Made by a program: the position numbers and the translations under genes. From Collimonas fungivorans (GTDB taxonomy: Bacteria; Pseudomonadota; Gammaproteobacteria; Burkholderiales; Burkholderiaceae_D): 33,583 nt of DNA. The notes below the pieces were generated by a model. It saw only the letters and a list, made by a program, of their open reading frames with translations. It was not told where the DNA came from and did no database searches. The number at the start of each line of letters is the position of its first letter. The first letter of the stretch is position 1. The stretch covers positions 1-33,583 of the forward strand of contig NZ_JAQGLV010000152.1 of the NCBI RefSeq assembly GCF_028292705.1, read 5' to 3'. This document shows positions 14,643 through 24,138 of the stretch, piece by piece.

Positions 14643-15845
14643 ATGTCAGAAAATCGTGGTGTGGTTTATATCGAGCAGGGCAAGGTTGAAATACAGTCGA
14701 TTCCATTTCCCAAGCTGGATAATCCGCAGGGCAAGAAAATCGAGCATGGCGTGATCCTGAAAGTGGTGTCCACCAACATCTGCGGCTCCGACCAGCACAT
14801 GGTGCGCGGCCGCACCACCGCCCAGGCCGGGCTGGTGCTGGGCCATGAAATCACCGGCGAGGTGATAGAAGTCGGCTCCGATGTCGAAACCATCAGGAAG
14901 GGCGACCTGGTTTCGGTGCCGTTCAATGTCGCCTGCGGCCGCTGCCGCACCTGCAAGGAACAGCATACCGGCGTCTGCGAAACCGTCAATCCGGCGCGCG
15001 CCGGCGGCGCTTACGGCTATGTCGACATGGGCGGCTGGATCGGCGGCCAGGCCGAGTACGTGATGGTGCCTTACGCCGATTTCAACCTGCTGCGTTTTCC
15101 CGATAAAGAGCAGGCGATGGCCAAGATCCGCGACCTGACCTGCCTGTCGGATATCCTGCCTACCGGTTACCACGGCGCGGTGACGGCCGGCGTTGGTCCC
15201 GGCGCCACGGTGTATGTCGCCGGCGCCGGTCCGGTCGGCCTGGCCGCGGCGGCTTCGGCGCGCTTGCTGGGAGCGGCGGTGGTGATTGTCGGCGACGTCA
15301 ATCCGTTGCGCCTGGTGCATGCGCGCAGCGTCGGTTTTGAAACGGTGGACCTGTCCCTCGATGCATCACTGAGCGAACAGATCACGCAGATCCTGGGCGT
15401 GCCGGAAGTCGATTGTGCGATCGACTGCGTCGGTTTCGAAGCGCGCGGCCATGGCCATGCGGGCGCGCAGTCGGAAGCGCCGGCAACCGTGCTCAATTCG
15501 CTGATGGAGGTGACTCGCGTCGCCGGCAAGATCGGCATTCCGGGTTTGTACGTGACCGATGATCCGGGCGCCGTCGACAGCGCCGCCAAGCGAGGCAGCC
15601 TCAGCATCCGCCTCGGACTGGGTTGGGCCAAGTCGCACAGCTTCCATACTGGGCAGACGCCGGTGATGAAATACAACCGGCAGCTGATGCAGGCGATCCT
15701 GTGGGACCGCATCAAGATTGCAGACATTGTCGGTGTCGAAGTGATCACCCTGGACCAGGCGCCGGCCGGGTACCAGCAGTTCGATGCCGGCGCGCCGAAG
15801 AAATTCGTCATCGATCCGCATCATTTATTGAAGAAAGCCGCCTGA
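14643..15845 (+). CDS. fdhA: Glutathione-independent formaldehyde dehydrogenase
   Basis: Zinc-containing dehydrogenase/dismutase that oxidises formaldehyde to formate with tightly bound NAD. It clears formaldehyde released by GbcAB, DgcAB and SoxBDAG. The 400-residue protein matches the Pseudomonas putida enzyme, shifted by one residue: catalytic zinc ligands C47, H68 and D170, and structural zinc ligands C98, C101, C104 and C112. The nucleotide fold shows VAGAGPVGLAAAASA. The insertion GFEARGHGHAGAQ is a hallmark separating this group from ordinary alcohol dehydrogenases. Start ATG 14643 has AAGGAGA (14631-14637) upstream. It is next to choX on the same strand; a weak hairpin follows its stop. 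Confidence 0.93.
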   Translation: MSENRGVVYIEQGKVEIQSIPFPKLDNPQGKKIEHGVILKVVSTNICGSDQHMVRGRTTAQAGLVLGHEITGEVIEVGSDVETIRKGDLVSVPFNVACGRCRTCKEQHTGVCETVNPARAGGAYGYVDMGGWIGGQAEYVMVPYADFNLLRFPDKEQAMAKIRDLTCLSDILPTGYHGAVTAGVGPGATVYVAGAGPVGLAAAASARLLGAAVVIVGDVNPLRLVHARSVGFETVDLSLDASLSEQITQILGVPEVDCAIDCVGFEARGHGHAGAQSEAPATVLNSLMEVTRVAGKIGIPGLYVTDDPGAVDSAAKRGSLSIRLGLGWAKSHSFHTGQTPVMKYNRQLMQAILWDRIKIADIVGVEVITLDQAPAGYQQFDAGAPKKFVIDPHHLLKKAA

Positions 15846-15878
15846 GCCCGGCCCGGGTTATACCGGCTTGATTGCCTG

Positions 15879-15903
15879 CTGACGGCCTGCTTTGCGCCGT
15901 CAG
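15879..15903. terminator. Hairpin between convergent fdhA and threonine aldolase
   Basis: CTGACGGC and GCCGTCAG pair over 8 bp with a 9-nt loop in the 66-nt convergent gap. Neither strand has a T-run after it, so intrinsic termination is unproven; it may act in both directions with Rho or simply end the transcripts. Confidence 0.35.
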
Positions 15904-15911
15904 GGGCAAAG

Positions 15912-17000
15912 TCACACAGGCGCGAGCAGCGCCTGGAACTGGTCCAGGATAGCGGCGACCCTATCGTCGGACAAAGACAGCAGCGCCTCCCCCACATACC
16001 ACTCGACATAACTTTGCTGCGGCAGGGCCGTATGCCTGGCTTCGCCGAACAGCCAGATCCCGTGTTCCCGGGCCAGCTGGTCGCGCGCGGCATTCGCCGC
16101 ATCGCGGTCAACCGGAAAATAGAGATGCAATATATTGCAATGCGGTTGCTGTGGATTGACCTGCCACAGCGGGTAGCGCTCCAGCAGCTCATAAAGATCC
16201 CGGGTGCGCTGCAGGTAAGCCGGCATGCGCGCCAGCTTCTCGTCGAACCGCATTGCAGCCGCCACCACGTACGGCGAGCGCTGGTAGATATTGCCACCCA
16301 TGCGTTTCATCCAGATCGAGGTGCGGTCAATGAAATCGCGGCTGCCCAGCAGCATCGCACCACCCAAGCCGCCGATGCCCTTGTAGAAAGAGACATATGC
16401 GCTGTCGAAGCCGGCGGTCACGCTGTCCAGCGGCTTGCCGTAGCCGGCGGCCGCTTCCCACAGGCGGGCGCCATCCAGGTGCAGATGGATTTTTTGTTCG
16501 CGGCAGTAATGCTTGACCGCATCCAGTTCTTCCCATGCCGGCAGCTGGCCGCCGATTTCACGCATGGGCAACTCATACAGCGCTGCGCCCAGGCGGTCAG
16601 GGATGGCCTTGAGGTCATCGACCGTCCACGGCCGGTGCGGGTTGCCCACATTGAGCGAGGTGAAATGGCCGAGCAACTGGTAATTGCTGTTCTCGTGCAC
16701 CAGGATATGCGCAGTAGGGTGGAGCGCCACCAGCGGATTGTTGCGGTCCTGGCAGGCGATGCGCAGCGCGATGGTCTGGGTAAGCGTGCCGGTAATCACG
16801 AAGCGGGCCGCTTCGAAACCCAGCAGCGCGGCGACCTTGTTTTCGAAATCCTGGATCAGCTTGCCTTCGCCGTAGACATCGTGCTGGATGTCATGCGCCT
16901 GGCACCAGGCAGCCATCTCGGCAAAATCCTCGGCGGCAGGGCGCGGCGCAGTGCCGGAAAAGAAGGTATGGCACTGACTGCGTAGATTGGTGTTTGACAT
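15912..17000 (-). CDS. ltaE: Low-specificity L-threonine aldolase family protein
   Basis: PLP enzyme cleaving threonine or allo-threonine to glycine and acetaldehyde (or the reverse), tying glycine from betaine breakdown to the amino-acid pool. The 362-residue product shows the beta-eliminating lyase fold: HDVYGEGK near the N terminus, LHLDGARLWEAA (Asp for the pyridine nitrogen) and the PLP lysine in SFYKGIGGLGGAML. A related gene lies in the Pseudomonas aeruginosa betaine region. The start at 17000 (MSNTNLRSQ) is preferred because AGGAAGG (17014-17020, minus strand) is upstream, though 13 nt away. A 5-bp hairpin GCTTG-CCG-CAAGC (17002-17014) fills that gap and could alter the effective spacing. 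A longer start at 17102 lacks support. Confidence 0.85.
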   Translation of the reverse strand: MSNTNLRSQCHTFFSGTAPRPAAEDFAEMAAWCQAHDIQHDVYGEGKLIQDFENKVAALLGFEAARFVITGTLTQTIALRIACQDRNNPLVALHPTAHILVHENSNYQLLGHFTSLNVGNPHRPWTVDDLKAIPDRLGAALYELPMREIGGQLPAWEELDAVKHYCREQKIHLHLDGARLWEAAAGYGKPLDSVTAGFDSAYVSFYKGIGGLGGAMLLGSRDFIDRTSIWMKRMGGNIYQRSPYVVAAAMRFDEKLARMPAYLQRTRDLYELLERYPLWQVNPQQPHCNILHLYFPVDRDAANAARDQLAREHGIWLFGEARHTALPQQSYVEWYVGEALLSLSDDRVAAILDQFQALLAPV

Positions 17001-17134
17001 AGCTTGCGGCAAGCCTTCCTGGCGGGTTTGAAAACGGGAGCTTGCTATCCTACCCGATTTATTATTGCCGTCGGTCGCGCCGTTTTCTTTCGCGGTAAAC
17101 ATCCGGGGAAAGCAAAGCCGGCGCCGAGATGAAT

Positions 17135-17279
17135 TTGTCGCTTTGGCGGAAAATATCTAATTGACAATGTTTTAACGTTTGACTTATGCCCTACAAGAAA
17201 ATGTCATCGCGCCGCAGCTGTCACTTGGTCGTAAAATCAAAAAATGTCGCGCTTGTCGGAAAAGGACAAACACTTGTCA
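17135..17279. promoter_or_regulatory. Divergent promoter region with TGTCG/CTTGTC motifs
   Basis: The gap between the aldolase and serine dehydratase genes (17001-17526) holds TTGTCGC (17135-17141), ATGTCG-CGCT-TGTCG (17244-17258, a direct repeat of period 9) and GGACAAACACTTGTCAG (17264-17280), whose GACAA/TTGTC halves are inverted. GCGCTTGTCG and ACACTTGTCA fit the same pattern as the sites at 9905-9942. A TTGACA box (17161-17166) followed after 18 nt by TATGCC is a weak sigma-70 candidate facing sdaA. I see no glycine-riboswitch core here. Confidence 0.4.
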
Positions 17280-17455
17280 GCTACGGGAAATAGGCCAGCC
17301 TGTGCAAGGACAAAATGATGCCAAGGAATAGCGCTGCAACACGAGGTGGTTTGAGACTGGAATCAACTGTGTTGCGCTGTACCCTGGCGTTGTCGTGTCT
17401 CGTGCGTTTGCTGCCGTTTGCCGGGAAAAATACTTCAACCCAACCAGGAGTTGTC

Positions 17456-17530
17456 ATGAACGTAAGCATCATGTTTTACCAGCGCATTTGCCAGTACGGC
17501 CAATCGGGTTTTCTATCGAGTTTTACATGA
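17456..17530 (+). CDS. 24-codon leader ORF translationally coupled to serine dehydratase
   Basis: A small ORF starts at ATG 17456 with a good ribosome site, AGGAG (17446-17450), 5 nt upstream. It ends with TGA at 17528-17530, overlapping the serine dehydratase ATG (17527) as ATGA. The peptide begins [10 protein letters not shown] and contains four Ser and two Gly among 24 residues. The dehydratase itself has only a poor SD (CGAG), so its translation probably depends on ribosomes ending on this ORF. Whether the peptide has any function, or only its translation matters, cannot be read from sequence. The AGGAG could instead be chance, so confidence is moderate. Confidence 0.5.
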   Translation: MNVSIMFYQRICQYGQSGFLSSFT

Positions 17531-18918
17531 ATATCAGCACATTCGATTTATTCAAGGTCGGCATCGGCCCCTCCAGTTCGCATACGGTGGGACCGATGAT
17601 TGCCGCCAATCGATTTGCTGCGTATTTGCATGATGCGGGCCTGCTCGATGCGGTGCATGCGGTCAGGGTCGAGCTGTACGGGTCGCTGGGCGCGACCGGT
17701 AAAGGCCACGGCAGCGACAAGGCGGTGCTGCTTGGACTGGAAGGCAACCTGCCGGACAACATCGATCCGGACCATGTTGAACCGCGGCTGGCGGAAATCC
17801 GCAGTTCAAAGAAACTGCTGCTGAACGGCAGCCATGCCATCGGTTGCGTGGAAAAAGAGCATGTGCTGTTTTTCCGTCGCGAAGCCTTGCCGCAACATCC
17901 GAACGGCATGCGTTTTGTCGCCCTGGATGCAGCCGCCAGCGTGATTGCGGAAAAAGAATATTACTCGGTCGGCGGCGGCTTTGTGGTCAGCAAGGAGGGC
18001 CAGCGCGTCAACCTGGTGCAGGCGGGCAGCGTGCAAAGCGAAGGCGACCTGCCGTATCCGTTTCATTCCGGCGACGACCTGCTGCGCATGTGCGCCGAAA
18101 GCGGTTTGACGATTGCCGCGCTGATGATGGAAAACGAAAAGCACTGGCGTTCGGCGGAAGAAGTGCGGACCAAGCTGCTGGGCATCTGGGATGTGATGGC
18201 GGCGGCGATAAAACGCGGCTGCTCGATAGACGGCGAACTGCCCGGCCCGATGCGGGTCAAGCGCCGCGCGTCAGAACTGTACCGGCAGCTGAAGGATCGT
18301 TCCGAAGAATCGTTCACGGATCCTTTGTCGATGCTGGACTGGGTCAACCTGTATGCGATGGCGGTGAATGAAGAAAACGCCGCCGGCGGACGGATCGTCA
18401 CCGCACCTACCAATGGCGCGGCAGGCGTGCTGCCGGCGGTGCTGCATTACTACACCAAGTTCATTCCCGGTTCGAATAAGGACGGGGTCATGACCTTCAT
18501 GCTGACGGCGGCGGCGATCGGCCTGATCTACAAGGAAAACGCTTCCATCTCTGGCGCCGAAGTCGGTTGCCAGGGCGAGGTCGGGGTTGCCTGTTCGATG
18601 GCTGCGGGAGCATTGGCGGCGGTCTTGGGCGGAACGCCGGAGCAGATCGAGAATGCCGCTGAAATCGGCATGGAGCACAACCTTGGCATGACCTGCGATC
18701 CGGTCGGCGGACTGGTGCAGATTCCCTGCATAGAACGCAATGCGATGGGCGCGGTGAAGGCGATCAACGCCGCCCGCATGGCTTTGCGCGGCAACGGAAA
18801 ACATTATGTGTCGCTCGACAATGTGATCAAGACCATGATGCAGACCGGCGCCGACATGAAGACCAAATACAAGGAAACATCACGTGGTGGTTTGGCGGTA
18901 AATGTCATTGAGTGCTGA
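17527..18918 (+). CDS. sdaA: Iron-sulfur L-serine dehydratase (L-serine ammonia-lyase)
   Basis: Deaminates serine to pyruvate and ammonia, the last step turning betaine carbon into a central metabolite. The 463-residue single-chain enzyme (SdaA/SdaB type) has the N-terminal beta domain starting [21 protein letters not shown] (GPSSSHT is diagnostic) and the alpha domain with TAPTNGAAG. The [4Fe-4S] cysteines are in [18 protein letters not shown] and [10 protein letters not shown]. The protein ends in Cys (VNVIEC); in characterised type 2 enzymes the C-terminal Cys occupies the active site as a fourth ligand. The ATG at 17527 matches the family N terminus but has a weak SD and overlaps the stop of a leader ORF. 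The Pseudomonas betaine locus also has an sdaB next to gbdR. Confidence 0.93.
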   Translation: MNISTFDLFKVGIGPSSSHTVGPMIAANRFAAYLHDAGLLDAVHAVRVELYGSLGATGKGHGSDKAVLLGLEGNLPDNIDPDHVEPRLAEIRSSKKLLLNGSHAIGCVEKEHVLFFRREALPQHPNGMRFVALDAAASVIAEKEYYSVGGGFVVSKEGQRVNLVQAGSVQSEGDLPYPFHSGDDLLRMCAESGLTIAALMMENEKHWRSAEEVRTKLLGIWDVMAAAIKRGCSIDGELPGPMRVKRRASELYRQLKDRSEESFTDPLSMLDWVNLYAMAVNEENAAGGRIVTAPTNGAAGVLPAVLHYYTKFIPGSNKDGVMTFMLTAAAIGLIYKENASISGAEVGCQGEVGVACSMAAGALAAVLGGTPEQIENAAEIGMEHNLGMTCDPVGGLVQIPCIERNAMGAVKAINAARMALRGNGKHYVSLDNVIKTMMQTGADMKTKYKETSRGGLAVNVIEC

Positions 18919-18962
18919 TTAATCGTGGACTGTAACAGCGGTTCCGGAACTTTGAGGGGTGT

Positions 18963-20207
18963 ATGAGCAATTATTCGATATTCAGCCTGATCCGCAATGG
19001 GCTCTCCTATCATGAGAACTGGCAGCGGGCCTGGAAAAGTCCGGAACCGAAAAAGGAATACGACATCGTCATCGTCGGCGGCGGTGGCCACGGCCTGGCT
19101 ACTGCCTATTACCTGGCCAAGGTGCACGGCTTGCGTAATATCGCGGTGATTGAAAAAGGCTGGATAGGCGGCGGCAACACCGCCCGCAACACTACCATCG
19201 TGCGCTCGAACTACCTGTGGGACGAGTCGGCCATGCTGTATGAAAAAGCCATGCAGCTGTGGGAAGGCTTGTCGCAGGATCTGAACTACAACGTCATGTT
19301 CAGCCAGCGCGGCGTGATGAACCTGGCGCATACCTTGCAGGACGTGCGCGACACCGACCGCCGCATCAACGCCAACCGCCTCAACGGCGTCGACGCCGAA
19401 TGGCTGACGCCGGCGCAGGTCAAGGAAATCGTGCCGATCATTAACCTGAACAGCCACTATCCGGTGCTGGGCGCTTCCTTCCAGCGCCGCGGCGGCGTGG
19501 CGCGGCATGATGCGGTGGCGTGGGGTTTCGCCCGCGGCGCCGATGAGCGCGGCGTCGATATCCTGCAGAACTGCGGCGTCACCGGGATCCGGCGCGAGAA
19601 TGGCGCGGTGACCGGCGTCGATACCGTCAAAGGTTTTATCAAGGCCAAGAAAGTCGCGGTGGTTGCTGCCGGCCATTCCAGCGTATTGGCGGCCATGGCG
19701 GGCATCCGCTTGCCGCTGGAGAGCCACCCTTTGCAGGCGCTGGTGTCGGAACCGATCAAGCCGATCATCGATACGGTGGTGATGTCGAATGCGGTGCATG
19801 CCTATATCAGCCAGTCCGACAAGGGCGACCTGGTGATCGGCGCTGGCGTCGACCAGTACACCGGCTACGGCCAGCGCGGCAGTTACCACGTGATCGAAGG
19901 CACTTTGCAGGCGATCGTCGAAATGTTCCCGGTGCTGAGCCGGGTCCGCATGAACCGGCAGTGGGGCGGGATCGTCGATGTCTCGCCGGATGCCTGTCCG
20001 ATCATTTCCAAGACCCCGGTCAAGGGCCTGTACTTCAACTGCGGCTGGGGCACCGGCGGCTTCAAGGCTACGCCGGGCTCGGGCTGGGTATTCGCCCACA
20101 CGATTGCCAACGACAATCCGCATCCCCTGAATGCGCCGTTTGCGCTGGACCGTTTCTACAACGGCCACCTGATCGACGAACACGGCGCCGCCGCCGTGGC
20201 TCACTAA
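18963..20207 (+). CDS. soxB: Heterotetrameric sarcosine oxidase beta subunit
   Basis: Subunit that oxidises sarcosine with bound FAD. The 414 residues include an N-terminal dinucleotide fold [19 protein letters not shown] (about residues 34-52), the substrate-site helix [14 protein letters not shown] and the covalent-FMN histidine in [13 protein letters not shown] (H182 here). A C-terminal [18 protein letters not shown] segment with [15 protein letters not shown] completes the flavin domain. ATG 18963 has AGGGG close upstream. The gene lies 44 nt after sdaA, so read-through from the sdaA promoter is plausible, and it opens the sox operon; soxD follows 37 nt later. Confidence 0.95.
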   Translation: MSNYSIFSLIRNGLSYHENWQRAWKSPEPKKEYDIVIVGGGGHGLATAYYLAKVHGLRNIAVIEKGWIGGGNTARNTTIVRSNYLWDESAMLYEKAMQLWEGLSQDLNYNVMFSQRGVMNLAHTLQDVRDTDRRINANRLNGVDAEWLTPAQVKEIVPIINLNSHYPVLGASFQRRGGVARHDAVAWGFARGADERGVDILQNCGVTGIRRENGAVTGVDTVKGFIKAKKVAVVAAGHSSVLAAMAGIRLPLESHPLQALVSEPIKPIIDTVVMSNAVHAYISQSDKGDLVIGAGVDQYTGYGQRGSYHVIEGTLQAIVEMFPVLSRVRMNRQWGGIVDVSPDACPIISKTPVKGLYFNCGWGTGGFKATPGSGWVFAHTIANDNPHPLNAPFALDRFYNGHLIDEHGAAAVAH

Positions 20208-20244
20208 AATTCACTAATTCCCGCTATCTGCCTGGAGATCCATC

Positions 20245-20529
20245 ATGTTATTGATTACCTGCCCTTGGTGCGGGCCGCGCGCCGAGAGTGAGTTCCATTG
20301 CGGCGGCGAAGCCGACATCGCACGTCCGCTGGACACCGAAAACATCAGCGACGAAGCCTGGGGCGATTACCTGTTCATGCGCAAGAATCCGCGCGGCGTG
20401 CACCGCGAACAATGGCTGCACAGCCATGGCTGCCGGCGCTGGTTCATGGCCGAGCGCGATACCGTCACCTACGAATTCCTCGGTTACAGCAAGTTCGGCG
20501 AAAAGACTGAGACAGGGAGTGCAACATGA
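20245..20529 (+). CDS. soxD: Sarcosine oxidase delta subunit
   Basis: Small zinc-binding structural subunit of tetrameric sarcosine oxidase. The 94-residue product has C6 and C9 (TCPWCG) and H59 and C63 (LHSHGC), exactly the positions of the zinc ligands known for this family. Trp- and Arg-rich CRRWFMAERDT follows. ATG 20245 has GGAG about 7 nt upstream. Its stop overlaps the soxA start as ATGA, the standard B-D-A order. Confidence 0.95.
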   Translation: MLLITCPWCGPRAESEFHCGGEADIARPLDTENISDEAWGDYLFMRKNPRGVHREQWLHSHGCRRWFMAERDTVTYEFLGYSKFGEKTETGSAT

Positions 20530-23500
20530 GCAATCAGCAAACGCATCGGCTCAAGGGCGGCGGCCGGATAGACCGTGGCGCGGCGCTCAGCTTTACTTTC
20601 AACGGCAAGAGCTACCAGGGCTACCAGGGCGATACGCTGGCGTCGGCGCTGCTGGCGAACGGCGTGCATTTTGTGGCGCGTAGCTGGAAATACCATCGCC
20701 CGCGCGGCATCGTCACCGCCGGCGTGGAAGAACCGAATGCGCTGGTGCAGCTGGAAACCGGCGCTTATACGGTGCCGAACGCCCGCGCCACCGAAATCGA
20801 GCTGTACCAGGGCTTGAGCGCGGCCAGCGTCAACGCCAGTCCCAGCATCGAGAATGACCGGATGGCGGTGAACCAGCTGTTTGCCCGCTTCATTCCGGCC
20901 GGCTTCTATTACAAGACATTCAAGTGGCCGCGCAGCTGGTGGGGCAAGTATGAAGAAGTGATACGCGAAGCGGCCGGCTTCGGCAAGGCGCCGACCGCGC
21001 TTGACCCTGACCGCTACGAAAAGACCTACGCCCATTGCGATGTGCTGGTTGCCGGCGCCGGTCCGGCCGGCCTGGCTGCGGCCTGGGTCGCCGCCAGCTC
21101 GGGCGCACGGGTGGTGCTGGTCGACGACCAGTCGGAACTGGGCGGCAGCCTGTTGTCCGGCCCAGCCATGATCGATGGCTTGCCCGCCGCGGCATGGGTG
21201 GCAAAGATAACGGACGATCTGCGGCATTTGCCGGAGGTCACGATTTTGTCGCGCAGCACGGTGTTCGGCTACCAGGACCATAACCTGCTGACCGTGACCC
21301 AGCGCCTGAGCGAGCATCTGCCGCTGGCGGCGCGCGGCCCGGTGCGCGAGCGTTTGTGGAAGGTGCGCGCCAAGCACGTGATACTGGCCACCGGCGCGCA
21401 TGAGCGACCTATCGTATTCGGCAATAACGACCTGCCGGGCATCATGCTGGCGTCGGCGGTGTCGACCTATATCCACCGCTACGGCGTACTGCCGGGGCGC
21501 AAGGCGGTGATCTTCACCAATAATGACGATGCTTACCAGACCGCGCTGGACCTGAAGGGCAACGGCGCCGAAGTAACCGTGGTCGATCCGCGCCCGGCTG
21601 GCAACAGCAGCGGCAGCAGCTTGCCGGCCGCCGCCAAGAGGCAAGGCATCAACATCATCAACGACGCCGTGGTGGTGACTGCCAGCGGCAGCCGCCATGT
21701 CAAGATGGTCGAGGTAGCGCGTCACCAGGACGGCGTGCCGGGGCAGTTCATTACCTCGCTCGCCTGCGACCTGCTGGGCGTGTCGGGCGGCTGGAATCCG
21801 GTGATCCACCTGTTTGCGCAATCCGGCGGCAAGGCGCACTGGAGCAACGAAAAAGCCTGTTTTGTGCCGGGCTCGGCGATGCAAAAGGAAACCAGCGCAG
21901 GCGCCGCCAACGGCGATTTCAGCCTGAGCGGCGCCTTGCGCGACGGCGCCTTGGCGGCACAGCAAGCGATTGTTGCTGTAGGCTTGAAGCCGATAGCGCT
22001 GCCCAGCTGGAAAGTGGTGGAGTTGTCCGAAGCCGCCATCATGCCTTTATGGCTGGTGGGCGACCGCAAGCAGGTGGGCCGCGGCCCCAAGCAGTTCGTC
22101 GATTACCAGAACGACGTTTCGGCGGCGGATATCTACCTGGCGGCGCGTGAAGGCTACCACTCGGTGGAGCACGTCAAGCGCTATACCGCGCTCGGCTTCG
22201 GCACCGACCAGGGCAAGCTCGGCAATATCAACGGCATGGCGATCCTGGCCGAAGTGCTGGGCAAGACCATCCCGGAAACCGGCACCACCACCTTCCGCCC
22301 GAATTACACGCCGGTGACTTTCGGCACCGTGGCCGGGCGCGAGCTGGGCGAGTTCCTGACGCCGATACGCAAGACCTGCATCCATCCCTGGCACCAGGAG
22401 CAGGGCGCCTTGTTTGAAGATGTCGGCAACTGGAAACGCCCGTGGTACTACCCGCGCGGCAAGGAAGACCTGCACGCGGCGGTAGCGCGCGAATGCCTGG
22501 CGGCGCGCAACAGCGTCGGCATCCTGGATGCCTCGACCCTGGGCAAGATCGATGTGCAGGGGCCGGATGCAGTGACCCTGCTGAACTGGATCTACACCAA
22601 TCCGTGGAACAAGCTGGAAGTCGGCAAGTGCCGCTACGGCCTGATGCTCGATGAAAACGGCATGGTGTTCGACGATGGCGTCACGGTGCGCCTGGGCGAA
22701 CAGCATTTCCTGATGAGCACCACTACCGGCGGCGCGGCGCGCGTGCTGGACTGGATGGAGCGCTGGCTGCAGACCGAATGGCCGCACCTGAAGGTCAACC
22801 TGACGTCGGTGACCGATCATTTCGCGACGTTCGCGGTGGTGGGGCCGAATGCCCGGCGCGTGCTGCAGAAGGTGTGCAAGGACATCGATTTCTCGAACGA
22901 GAAATTCCCGTTCATGTCGTTCCGCGAAGGCAGCATCAACAGCGTGTTTACCCGCATCATGCGCATCAGCTTTTCGGGTGAACTGTCGTACGAGGTGAAC
23001 GTGCCTGCCAACATGGGACGCGCCATCTGGGATGCGATCATCGAAGCCGGCAAGGAATTCGACATCACGCCTTACGGCACCGAGACCATGCACGTGCTGC
23101 GCGCAGAAAAAGGCTACATCATCGTCGGCCAGGATACTGACGGTTCGGTGACGCCGTTCGACCTCGGCATGGGCGGCCTGGTCGCCAAGTCCAAGGATTT
23201 CCTCGGCAAGCGTTCGCTGATCCGTTCCGACACTGCGCGCAGCGACCGCAAGCAGCTGGTCGGCTTGCTGAGCGAGGACAAGGATGTCGTACTGCCGGAA
23301 GGCAGCCAGATCCTGGCCGAGCCGAGCAATGAACCGATCGCCAACATGATCGGCCATGTGACGTCCAGTTATTTCAGCCCGATCCTGCAGCGTTCGATTG
23401 CCTTCGCGCTGATCAAGGGCGGCCTCGGCAAGATGGGGCAGGAAGTCAGCATTCCGCTGGCGAACGGCCGCAATCTCGCGGCCAAGATCAGCAACCTGGT

Positions 23501-23540
23501 GTTTTACGATGCAGAAGGAGTCCGTCAACATGTTGAATGA
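20526..23540 (+). CDS. soxA: Sarcosine oxidase alpha subunit
   Basis: Largest subunit of tetrameric sarcosine oxidase: binds NAD and hands the oxidised methyl group to tetrahydrofolate, giving 5,10-methylene-THF. The 1004 residues equal family length. Domain order: an N-terminal ferredoxin-like domain without cluster cysteines (about 12-100), a dinucleotide fold DVLVAGAGPAGLAAAWVAA (about 175-193), a second pyridine-nucleotide half (GILL-type ATGAHERPIVFGNNDLPG), and a C-terminal GcvT-like aminomethyltransferase domain from about residue 620 (DASTLGKIDVQGPDA; GELSYEVNVP). ATG 20526 overlaps the soxD stop; its own stop lies inside soxG (11-nt overlap). Confidence 0.96.
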   Translation: MSNQQTHRLKGGGRIDRGAALSFTFNGKSYQGYQGDTLASALLANGVHFVARSWKYHRPRGIVTAGVEEPNALVQLETGAYTVPNARATEIELYQGLSAASVNASPSIENDRMAVNQLFARFIPAGFYYKTFKWPRSWWGKYEEVIREAAGFGKAPTALDPDRYEKTYAHCDVLVAGAGPAGLAAAWVAASSGARVVLVDDQSELGGSLLSGPAMIDGLPAAAWVAKITDDLRHLPEVTILSRSTVFGYQDHNLLTVTQRLSEHLPLAARGPVRERLWKVRAKHVILATGAHERPIVFGNNDLPGIMLASAVSTYIHRYGVLPGRKAVIFTNNDDAYQTALDLKGNGAEVTVVDPRPAGNSSGSSLPAAAKRQGINIINDAVVVTASGSRHVKMVEVARHQDGVPGQFITSLACDLLGVSGGWNPVIHLFAQSGGKAHWSNEKACFVPGSAMQKETSAGAANGDFSLSGALRDGALAAQQAIVAVGLKPIALPSWKVVELSEAAIMPLWLVGDRKQVGRGPKQFVDYQNDVSAADIYLAAREGYHSVEHVKRYTALGFGTDQGKLGNINGMAILAEVLGKTIPETGTTTFRPNYTPVTFGTVAGRELGEFLTPIRKTCIHPWHQEQGALFEDVGNWKRPWYYPRGKEDLHAAVARECLAARNSVGILDASTLGKIDVQGPDAVTLLNWIYTNPWNKLEVGKCRYGLMLDENGMVFDDGVTVRLGEQHFLMSTTTGGAARVLDWMERWLQTEWPHLKVNLTSVTDHFATFAVVGPNARRVLQKVCKDIDFSNEKFPFMSFREGSINSVFTRIMRISFSGELSYEVNVPANMGRAIWDAIIEAGKEFDITPYGTETMHVLRAEKGYIIVGQDTDGSVTPFDLGMGGLVAKSKDFLGKRSLIRSDTARSDRKQLVGLLSEDKDVVLPEGSQILAEPSNEPIANMIGHVTSSYFSPILQRSIAFALIKGGLGKMGQEVSIPLANGRNLAAKISNLVFYDAEGVRQHVE

Positions 23541-24138
23541 AACCCAGCTTTTCCAGGTGCAGCAAGAATCGCCGTTCACCGAACTGACGCAGATGCTGGC
23601 GCCGCTTGCGGCCGGCGCCGGCGCGGTGGTCAGCATGGAAGAGAAACCCTTCCTCGAATTGATCAACCTCAAGGGCGAAGCGGATTCCGCCGTGCTGCAG
23701 AAAGCGGTCAAGAGCCTCACCGGCGCGGTTCTGCCGCTGCAGCCGAACACGGTCACGGAAAGTGAGCAGTTCACCATCTACTGGCTGGCGCCCAATGAAT
23801 GGCTGGTCCAGTCGAAACAGCCGCGCTTGCCTGCGCTATGTGCTGACCTGGCCGGTGCGCTGGCCGGACAGTTCGCTTCCGTGGTGGATGTCAGCAGCGG
23901 CAACACCAGCCTGGTGCTCAGCGGGGAAAAGGCACGCGAGGTATTGCGGAAAGGTTGTCCGCTGGACTTCCATCCGGCCGTGTTCAAGCTTGGCCAATGC
24001 GCCCAAAGCCATTTCTTCAAGGCAGGCATCTTGCTGCGGCCGCTGGCCGATGATGCTTACGAACTTGTCATCCGGCGCAGCTTCGCCGATTATTTCGGTC
24101 GCATCCTGCTGGACGCCTGCCAGGAGTACCTCCGATGA
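23530..24138 (+). CDS. soxG: Sarcosine oxidase gamma subunit
   Basis: Fourth subunit of sarcosine oxidase, 202 residues, with a GcvT-like fold: NEWLVQSKQ, VVDVSSGNTSLVLSGEKAREVLRKGCPLDFHP and the terminal FADYFGRILLDACQEYL are typical. The start at ATG 23530 is chosen because AAGGAG (23515-23520) is 9 nt upstream; ATG 23509 precedes that site and has none of its own. It overlaps soxA by 11 nt and folB by ATGA, so all sox genes and folB are coupled. Confidence 0.93.
   Translation: MLNETQLFQVQQESPFTELTQMLAPLAAGAGAVVSMEEKPFLELINLKGEADSAVLQKAVKSLTGAVLPLQPNTVTESEQFTIYWLAPNEWLVQSKQPRLPALCADLAGALAGQFASVVDVSSGNTSLVLSGEKAREVLRKGCPLDFHPAVFKLGQCAQSHFFKAGILLRPLADDAYELVIRRSFADYFGRILLDACQEYLR

Noticed and set aside
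15879-15903. Strong bidirectional intrinsic terminator after fdhA
   Set aside because: The stem is real but neither strand has a T-run, so it is kept only as a low-confidence hairpin.
17230-17460. Glycine riboswitch upstream of serine dehydratase
   Set aside because: Considered because of the pathway, but the conserved tandem aptamer cores were not seen.
22047-23777. 576-codon minus-strand frame opposite soxA and soxG
   Set aside because: The plus strand codes full-length SoxA and SoxG. No recognisable domain or ribosome site supports the antisense frame.
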